From contig CAYMRX010000001.1 in NCBI GenBank assembly GCA_964393035.1, positions 186,001 through 250,000 on the forward strand: a stretch of DNA of 64,000 nucleotides. Reading direction: 5' to 3'. The stretch is from Tabrizicola_A sp964393035. Lineage in GTDB: Bacteria; Pseudomonadota; Alphaproteobacteria; Rhodobacterales; Rhodobacteraceae. Shown in pieces: positions 59,226 through 64,000 of this stretch (positions are counted from its first letter, which is position 1; each line of letters starts with the position of its first letter). A program made the position numbers and the translations under genes. Under the pieces are notes generated by a model that saw only the letters and a list, made by a program, of their open reading frames with translations, was not told the DNA's origin and ran no database searches.

Positions 59226-60380
59226 CTAAATCCCCGCCTCCAGCCGATCCAGCAAAGCCGCCATCATCGCCTCGCAGCGCCCCATCTGTTCGACCGTCAC
59301 AAACTCATCCGGCTTGTGCCCCTGCGCCATCGACCCCGGCCCGCAGATCACCGTAGGGATGCCCAGCCGCGCATCGAAAAGCCCGCCCTCGGTGCCAAAG
59401 GCCACTTTCATCGTGCCATTGGCGCCGGTTAACCCCTTGACGAAATTGACCACCGCCGCATCCGACGCCGTGCCAAGGCCGGGGTAATCCCACAGCCGTT
59501 CCACCACAATCGCCGCCTCGGGAAACTCGGTGCGCAAAGGGGCCACAATGGCCTCGGCGGCTGCGCGCAGCCGGGCGATCAACCCTTCCACATCCTCGCC
59601 CGCAACCGAGCGGATTTCAAAGTCGATCACCGCCGTGTTCGGCACGATATTGACCTGCACCCCGCCGTTCAGCTTGCCAACATGCAGTGTTGTATAGGGC
59701 ACATCATAATCCCCATCCTTCAAACCCTTGGCCGCCACATCGGCCTGCAAGGCCCGCACCGCCTGCACGAAATCCGCCGCCAGATGCAGCGCGTTCAGGG
59801 CCATTGGCGCCAGCGCCGAATGCCCCTCGCGGCCCGTGCAAGTGGCCCTGAGCGCCACCTTGCCCTTGTGACCGGTGGCCACCTGCATTCCCGTCGGCTC
59901 GCCCACGATGCAAAACCGTGGGCGCACCGGCGCGCCCTCCAGCATGGTCACCAAGGATCGCACACCCATGCAGCCGATTTCTTCGTCATAAGACAGGGCA
60001 AGATGCAGTGGGGTCTTCAAGGGGCGCTTTGCGGCCTGCACCATCGTGGCGATCGCCACGGCGCAAAAGCCCTTCATGTCGGCAGCCCCGCGCCCGTAAT
60101 AGCGGCCAGCCTCCTCGGTCAGGGCAAAGGGCGGTTTGGTCCAGGCCTGACCCTCCACCGGCACCACATCCGTATGGCCCGACAGCATCACCCCGCCCTG
60201 CCCGGCAGGCCCGGTGCTGGCATAAAGATTGGCCTTGCCGCCCGAGGGATCAGGGATCAACAGCGCCTCGATCCCGGCATCGGCCAAGAGATCACGAACA
60301 TAGTGCATCAGCGCGATGTTCGGCTTTGACGACACCGTGTCAAAGCTCATCAGCCGGTCAAAAATCGTGCGCATGTCCAT
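59226..60380 (-). CDS. argE: Acetylornithine deacetylase (M20 family)
   Basis: A 384-residue zinc amidohydrolase of the M20 family, removing acetyl from N2-acetylornithine in arginine synthesis. Metal and catalytic motifs visible are VMLSGHTDVVPVEGQAW (His, Asp), GRGAADMKGFCAVAIA, and LSYDEEIGCMGVRSL (catalytic Glu pair). CIVGEPTGMQVATGHKG and CGPGSMAQGHKPDEFV follow. The closely related formylkynurenine/succinyl-diaminopimelate hydrolases are alternatives, but ArgE fits best. It lies downstream of a palindrome and a coiled-coil protein gene. Confidence 0.88.
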   Translation of the reverse strand: MDMRTIFDRLMSFDTVSSKPNIALMHYVRDLLADAGIEALLIPDPSGGKANLYASTGPAGQGGVMLSGHTDVVPVEGQAWTKPPFALTEEAGRYYGRGAADMKGFCAVAIATMVQAAKRPLKTPLHLALSYDEEIGCMGVRSLVTMLEGAPVRPRFCIVGEPTGMQVATGHKGKVALRATCTGREGHSALAPMALNALHLAADFVQAVRALQADVAAKGLKDGDYDVPYTTLHVGKLNGGVQVNIVPNTAVIDFEIRSVAGEDVEGLIARLRAAAEAIVAPLRTEFPEAAIVVERLWDYPGLGTASDAAVVNFVKGLTGANGTMKVAFGTEGGLFDARLGIPTVICGPGSMAQGHKPDEFVTVEQMGRCEAMMAALLDRLEAGI

Positions 60381-60440
60381 CGGGGCCTCCCTGAAGACTC
60401 TTGGCTACCCCGTCCCCGGCAAAGACAAAAGACCGCAGCC

Positions 60441-60461
60441 CGATTTTTCGTCGAAAAATCG
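60441..60461. repeat. Perfect AT-armed palindrome between two minus-strand genes
   Basis: CGATTTTTCG, one T, then CGAAAAATCG: ten-base arms around a single centre base. It lies ten bases past the stop of the gene at 60471-60800 and could form a bidirectional stem-loop with T-runs inside the arms. Similar palindromes are, from memory, common between genes of this bacterial family. Confidence 0.6.
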
Positions 60462-60470
60462 CCCGCAGCT

Positions 60471-60800
60471 TCAGCTGTTGGCGTGCATCCGTTCGATATA
60501 GCCGCGCATTTCCTCGGCCTCATGGCGGGCGTCACGCAGGCCTTCCATCGCGGCGCGCAACTCGGCCTCGGTCTGGGCGATCTGGTTCATCAACTCAGCC
60601 TCGCGCTGTTCCAGATAGATGATCGCCTGATCGCGCACTTCTTCCGCTTCGTGCAGCGATTGCGCCAAGCGGTCCATCTCGCCCATGTCGCCCCCGGCAA
60701 CACGGGTAAAGCGATGCAGCAACCAATAGGTGAACCAGCCCATGGTAAAGGCGGCAAGCAGGATGAAAGCCGTGGCGATGATGAATTCCGTGCGGTTCAT
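60471..60800 (-). CDS. Membrane-anchored coiled-coil protein of unknown function
   Basis: A 109-residue protein: N-terminal membrane helix (EFIIATAFILLAAFTMGWFTYWLL), then a charged, heptad-like helix from about residue 40 to the end (MDRLAQSLHEAEEVRDQAIIYLEQREAEL ... MRGYIERM). It should sit in the inner membrane with a cytosolic coiled coil. It lies 20 bases downstream of the OmpA-family gene, so the two may form one envelope unit. Function is unknown. Confidence 0.75.
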   Translation of the reverse strand: MNRTEFIIATAFILLAAFTMGWFTYWLLHRFTRVAGGDMGEMDRLAQSLHEAEEVRDQAIIYLEQREAELMNQIAQTEAELRAAMEGLRDARHEAEEMRGYIERMHANS

Positions 60801-60820
60801 GAGGCAACCTTAACCCTGGC

Positions 60821-62791
60821 TCAATTGTTGGTATCGGGGCGCCGTTTGGCGCGGCGGGTCTTGTCTTTCGGGGCAAAGGACGGACCGGTATCGGCCGAAA
60901 AATCCGGTGCTGCCCCTGCAGGCTGGGTTTTGGGGGCAGCGCCGACCAAGGTGAATTCGATCCGCCGGTTGACTTCGCGGCCTGCTTCGGTCTGATTTTC
61001 CGAAATCGGCCGCGATTCGCCATAGCCCTTGGCACTTAGACCCGACACATCCACCTGCCGGCCCTGCAACGCCAAGAGAACCGCCTCGGCACGGGCCTGG
61101 CTGAGCGCGCGATTGCCCCCTTCCGAGCCTTGCGCATCGGTGTGACCGGCAATTTCCATCTTCACGCCGCCACAGCGTTTCAGCACTTTGGCAAGCGCCT
61201 CCATCACGCCTGATGCCGCCAAATCGATCTCGGCCGACCCCGGTTTGAAGGTGATCTTTTGACGCGCCAAGACCGTGCCCACATCCTCGACACATTCCTG
61301 CGGGGTCGGCAGCGCGGCAACCGGGTCAAGTTCGACATCGTAGGTCACATCGACCTTGTAGGTTTTGCCCGAGCCCAATTTTTCCGACAGGATCTGCGCG
61401 ATGCGGGCGCGGGCCGAGGGCGTGCCGCTCACACCCTTGATCTCAACCAGATCGGCACGCACCAGCACAGAGCCATGCTCAAGCTGTGAAAGCGCCTGTA
61501 AACCGGCCAGCACGCGCACAGGCCAGCCCTCGGGCAGATCGGCGTCCAGTCGCGTTGCCTGATAGACCTTGCTGCTGCCAAAAGCGGCTTTGGCAAAACT
61601 GTCCACGGCCGCGCGCTGCACCTCATCGGCCAGCCGCCCGCGCAATTCGACCTTGCCACTTTCCTTGGCAAGATTGGCGGTAAACTCTGCCGGGCCAAGG
61701 GCGGCATTCTCGGCCTTCTCCAGCACCGCGGTCAGCGAGAACACATCGGGCAGCGCGGCTTCCAATTCGCCCACCACGCGGTCAAACTCGGCCTGCGACA
61801 CCGTGGCGGCAGCCTCAAACGAGACATCCGCATCCTTGAAGGTGATCGTGGCGACCTTCACCGCGGCCACGGCATTGATGCCCGCCTCCGCGGCAATCGC
61901 CCAAGAGGGACTGGGCACGCCAAGGCCAATCACGCAGGCCTGCCGGCCAACGGCACCCGCTGCGGTGGCCGCGGCCACGATCCGCGCCCGCGCCTTTTCG
62001 GTATCTGCCGCACAAGCATCAAAGCGCGGGCCTTGCTCGTCGATCACAAACCGCAAGGTGAAAGGGGTGATGACAGGGCGCGGGGCGGAAATCTCGTAGC
62101 TGACGCTGACACCCTCGGGCTGGCCTTCGGCAAGGGCCGTCTCGAAGGTGCGCTTTTCTGCGTCAGAGGCCGCGATTGCGGTGATCTTGATCGAACTGGC
62201 GCCTACCGTGATTTTTGATCGCGGCAAAAGGGCCAGGGCCTTGCGCGCGAAATTCAGCGCCGGCGTCCAGGTGGCAGGCGGTTCGTATGCTGCTGTTTCC
62301 AGCATGTCCTGCAATTCGGTATCGGGTTGCAGGGCTTCGACCTCGGCCATCAGGCTGTCTTTGGTGTCCCCTTCGGGCAACAGACCGATCAACTGGATGC
62401 CATCGTCATTGCGCAGCGTTTCCAAAGAAAAGCGGGGCGCCTCGATGGCGCGCGCCGGGGTGACTTCCATCTGATCACGCACCCGCGACGAATCGACCAC
62501 CATCCCCGCAAGATTGATGACACGGTAACGCCCGGCCTCATTCGGGGCGGTTCCGGTCAGGATCAGGCGCAGGCCATCCGCTTCGACCGTGGCAAAGGTG
62601 ATGCCGTCTGTCAGCAACCGCGAGCGCACGGCGCGTTCCGAAATGCGTTCCATCAACAGAACGGACGCCCAGGCAAACAACAACGCCACGAAAACCGCAG
62701 CCGCAAAGGCCGCAGCCGTCGCAAGTGCGGGGGTCAGCCGCAGGGTTTCAGGCAGACGAAAGGTGGGAAGTTTCACCAAGGCAAAGGTCAC
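60821..62791 (-). CDS. OmpA-family envelope protein with large periplasmic BON-like region
   Basis: About 656 residues. An N-terminal membrane helix (TAAAFAAAVFVALLFAWASVLL) is followed by a long region of repeated alpha/beta units (resembling BON repeats, not verified). The C-terminal OmpA domain has ITFKPGSAEIDLAASGVMEALA, AGHTDAQGSEGGNRALSQARAEAV and a peptidoglycan-binding loop; it ends with a basic tail (RRAKRRPDTNN). It anchors to the cell wall from the inner membrane. The start is uncertain: GTG 62791, GTG 62776 and TTG 62851 are all possible. It follows ubiA. Confidence 0.82.
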   Translation of the reverse strand: MTFALVKLPTFRLPETLRLTPALATAAAFAAAVFVALLFAWASVLLMERISERAVRSRLLTDGITFATVEADGLRLILTGTAPNEAGRYRVINLAGMVVDSSRVRDQMEVTPARAIEAPRFSLETLRNDDGIQLIGLLPEGDTKDSLMAEVEALQPDTELQDMLETAAYEPPATWTPALNFARKALALLPRSKITVGASSIKITAIAASDAEKRTFETALAEGQPEGVSVSYEISAPRPVITPFTLRFVIDEQGPRFDACAADTEKARARIVAAATAAGAVGRQACVIGLGVPSPSWAIAAEAGINAVAAVKVATITFKDADVSFEAAATVSQAEFDRVVGELEAALPDVFSLTAVLEKAENAALGPAEFTANLAKESGKVELRGRLADEVQRAAVDSFAKAAFGSSKVYQATRLDADLPEGWPVRVLAGLQALSQLEHGSVLVRADLVEIKGVSGTPSARARIAQILSEKLGSGKTYKVDVTYDVELDPVAALPTPQECVEDVGTVLARQKITFKPGSAEIDLAASGVMEALAKVLKRCGGVKMEIAGHTDAQGSEGGNRALSQARAEAVLLALQGRQVDVSGLSAKGYGESRPISENQTEAGREVNRRIEFTLVGAAPKTQPAGAAPDFSADTGPSFAPKDKTRRAKRRPDTNN

Positions 62792-62851
62792 ATTCTTTGG
62801 CAGCAGCGCAGGTTGCCCGCCGTTCTTAATGCGCGGGCGGGCCTTGTTCAA

Positions 62852-63811
62852 TCAAAGGAAGGCCGCAACGGCAAGAAACAGCGCAAGCAAAAGGCCCGCG
62901 TCGCGGTTGGCACGAAAGATCAGCATGCACGAGGTCGGGTCATCGACATTCAGCCTGCGCATTTGCCAAACCATATGCCCGCCCATGGCAAATACCCCCA
63001 GAAGGGCTGTCAGGGGCTGGACCATGCTGGTCACAGCTTGGGATGCGATGGCCCCAGCGGCCAAAAGCATGGTCAGCCCCAGAAACCCCCACAGCGCCTG
63101 TCGCGAGCGATCCGCGAACAGCCGCGCCGTCGACTTCACGCCGATCAGCGCATCGTCTTCCTTGTCCTGATGGGCATAGATCGTGTCGTAATAGAGCGTC
63201 CAGCTGATGCCCGCCGCATAAAGCAGCAACGCCGAAAGGCTGATCGTTCCGGCGTGTGCCGCATAGGCCAAGACCGCACCCCAGTTGAACGCCAGCCCCA
63301 AGAACACTTGCGGCCACCAGGTAAAGCGTTTGGCAAATGGATAGATCGCCACGAGGGCCAAAGAGGCAAAGCCCAAGCCAATTGCCAAGCCATTGTAGCT
63401 GAACAGGATAAGTGCCGCGACCAGCGCCTGCACCACCATCCAGACCAGCGCCTGTTTCACCGTCACTTGCCCCGACGGAATCGGGCGTGACCGGGTGCGC
63501 GCCACCTGCCCATCGAAATCCCGGTCGGTGATGTCATTCCAGGTGCAGCCCGCCCCGCGCATCAAAAACGCCCCGACGCCGCAGGAAAGCGCGATCCACA
63601 GATCCCAAAGTCGAACCCCGTCCCCCATGGCCGCAAGGGCCACGCCCCAAAGGCAGGGGATATACAAAAGCCATGTGCCAATGGGACGATCCGCCCGGCT
63701 CAGGCGCAGGTAGGGGACCGACCACACCGGGGCAAAGCGATCCACCCAATTGCCCTTGGGGGCGTCAGCCACCTGCTTTGGGGGCTCTGGCATTTCGCGC
63801 GGGTCGGTCAT
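62852..63811 (-). CDS. ubiA: 4-hydroxybenzoate polyprenyltransferase
   Basis: Inner-membrane enzyme joining a polyprenyl chain to 4-hydroxybenzoate in ubiquinone synthesis. The 319-residue protein has about eight helices and both Asp-rich motifs: CTWNDITDRDFDGQVARTRSRP and YDTIYAHQDKEDDALIGVKSTA. ATG 63811 has GGAG upstream; the extension to 63835 is rejected. It is divergent from rsmE with 11 bases between the starts. Confidence 0.95.
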   Translation of the reverse strand: MTDPREMPEPPKQVADAPKGNWVDRFAPVWSVPYLRLSRADRPIGTWLLYIPCLWGVALAAMGDGVRLWDLWIALSCGVGAFLMRGAGCTWNDITDRDFDGQVARTRSRPIPSGQVTVKQALVWMVVQALVAALILFSYNGLAIGLGFASLALVAIYPFAKRFTWWPQVFLGLAFNWGAVLAYAAHAGTISLSALLLYAAGISWTLYYDTIYAHQDKEDDALIGVKSTARLFADRSRQALWGFLGLTMLLAAGAIASQAVTSMVQPLTALLGVFAMGGHMVWQMRRLNVDDPTSCMLIFRANRDAGLLLALFLAVAAFL

Positions 63812-63822
63812 AGGGTCGCTCC

Positions 63823-64000
63823 ATGGAAAAGCCAAAAGTTCGCCTGTTTGTAGATCAGCCGCTGGGCACGGGGCAAGCCGTGGCCCTTGGGGCCGAGGCT
63901 GCGAATTATCTGTTCAACGTCATGCGTCTTGGGAAAGGGGCCAGCGTGGCCCTGTTCAATGGCCGCGATGGCGAGTGGCGGGCCGAGGTGGCCGAGGCGG
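63823..64000 (+). CDS. rsmE: 16S rRNA (uracil-1498-N3)-methyltransferase RsmE, partial at window edge
   Basis: The frame from ATG 63823 stays open to the end of the window (59 codons). It begins MEKPKVRLFVDQPLG, with EAANYLFNVMRLGKGASVAL and FNGRDGEWRAEVAEA, the typical N-terminal PUA-like domain of RsmE. AGGG lies seven bases upstream. The SPOUT methyltransferase domain lies beyond the window. Confidence 0.85.
   Translation, partial: MEKPKVRLFVDQPLGTGQAVALGAEAANYLFNVMRLGKGASVALFNGRDGEWRAEVAEA

Noticed and set aside
1..64000. CRISPR arrays, tRNA or rRNA genes, insertion sequences and prophage genes
   Set aside because: I saw no regularly spaced repeats with spacers, no cloverleaf with conserved TTCGAATCC-type arms, and no transposase, integrase or capsid-like protein among the genes.

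Overview
The window looks like chromosomal DNA of an alphaproteobacterium in the Rhodobacteraceae (Rhodobacter/Gemmobacter/Tabrizicola-like). It has high GC, dense head-to-tail genes joined by ATGA, GTGA or TGATG overlaps, and typical family members: ETF-ubiquinone oxidoreductase, hemC/hemE, a four-cysteine-lid adenylate kinase, a DUF2927 lipoprotein, and the TelA/XpaC pair. I see no rRNA, tRNA, CRISPR array, prophage or insertion sequence. This assignment rests on protein resemblance and gene style only.

Layout. 0.1-3 kb: mobA, a GNAT acetyltransferase, a membrane protein and greA. 3.2-7.6 kb: ETF-QO, a secreted TPR protein and ispE. 7.6-11.5 kb: a YbbAP-type ABC exporter divergent from tesA. 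11.5-15 kb: a GlcD-like flavoprotein and divergent hemC/hemE. 15.1-20 kb: a proline-racemase-family enzyme with its (frameshifted) Lrp regulator, divergent from phhA-phhB, an aminotransferase and an EamA exporter. 20-21.7 kb: tadA and an RluB-type pseudouridine synthase. 21.8-27.2 kb: a six-gene membrane-stress-like cluster (27-residue membrane peptide, XpaC-like, TelA, DUF2927 lipoprotein, SPFH-GYF protein, frameshifted zinc-ribbon membrane protein). 27.3-29.7 kb: purC, a PfkB sugar kinase behind a LacI-type palindrome, and dtd. 30-34.5 kb: a secreted protein, an acyl-CoA synthetase, nhaA and a response regulator. 34.7-39.4 kb: acs-adk-MHS transporter. 39.7-45 kb: SulP permease, an FMN-barrel protein, a large beta-helix protein and a small secreted peptide with its own terminator. 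45-52.2 kb: seven tightly packed minus-strand genes forming a probable catabolic operon. 52.3-64 kb: an ABC exporter, truA, the YcjX/YcjF pair, an RsmB-family methyltransferase, argE, an OmpA-family protein, ubiA and the start of rsmE.

How the genes fit together. Acs releases AMP, Adk recycles it and an MHS-family importer follows, so that group reads as an acetate/carboxylate uptake and activation unit. PhhA and PhhB form the phenylalanine hydroxylation and pterin recycling pair, with an aminotransferase next to them that could take tyrosine onward. The TelA cluster resembles, in part, the Bacillus YdjG/YdjI membrane-stress module, but in a different combination and without PspA. It is the best candidate here for an incompletely described system. 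The seven-gene operon (dehydratase, three alpha/beta hydrolases, an enolase-superfamily enzyme, a divergent GAPDH and a dimethylformamidase-like protein) has no obvious substrate.

Two genes (the Lrp regulator and the zinc-ribbon protein) each appear to lack one base in a short homopolymer. They are either pseudogenes or sequencing errors, and raw reads would decide.
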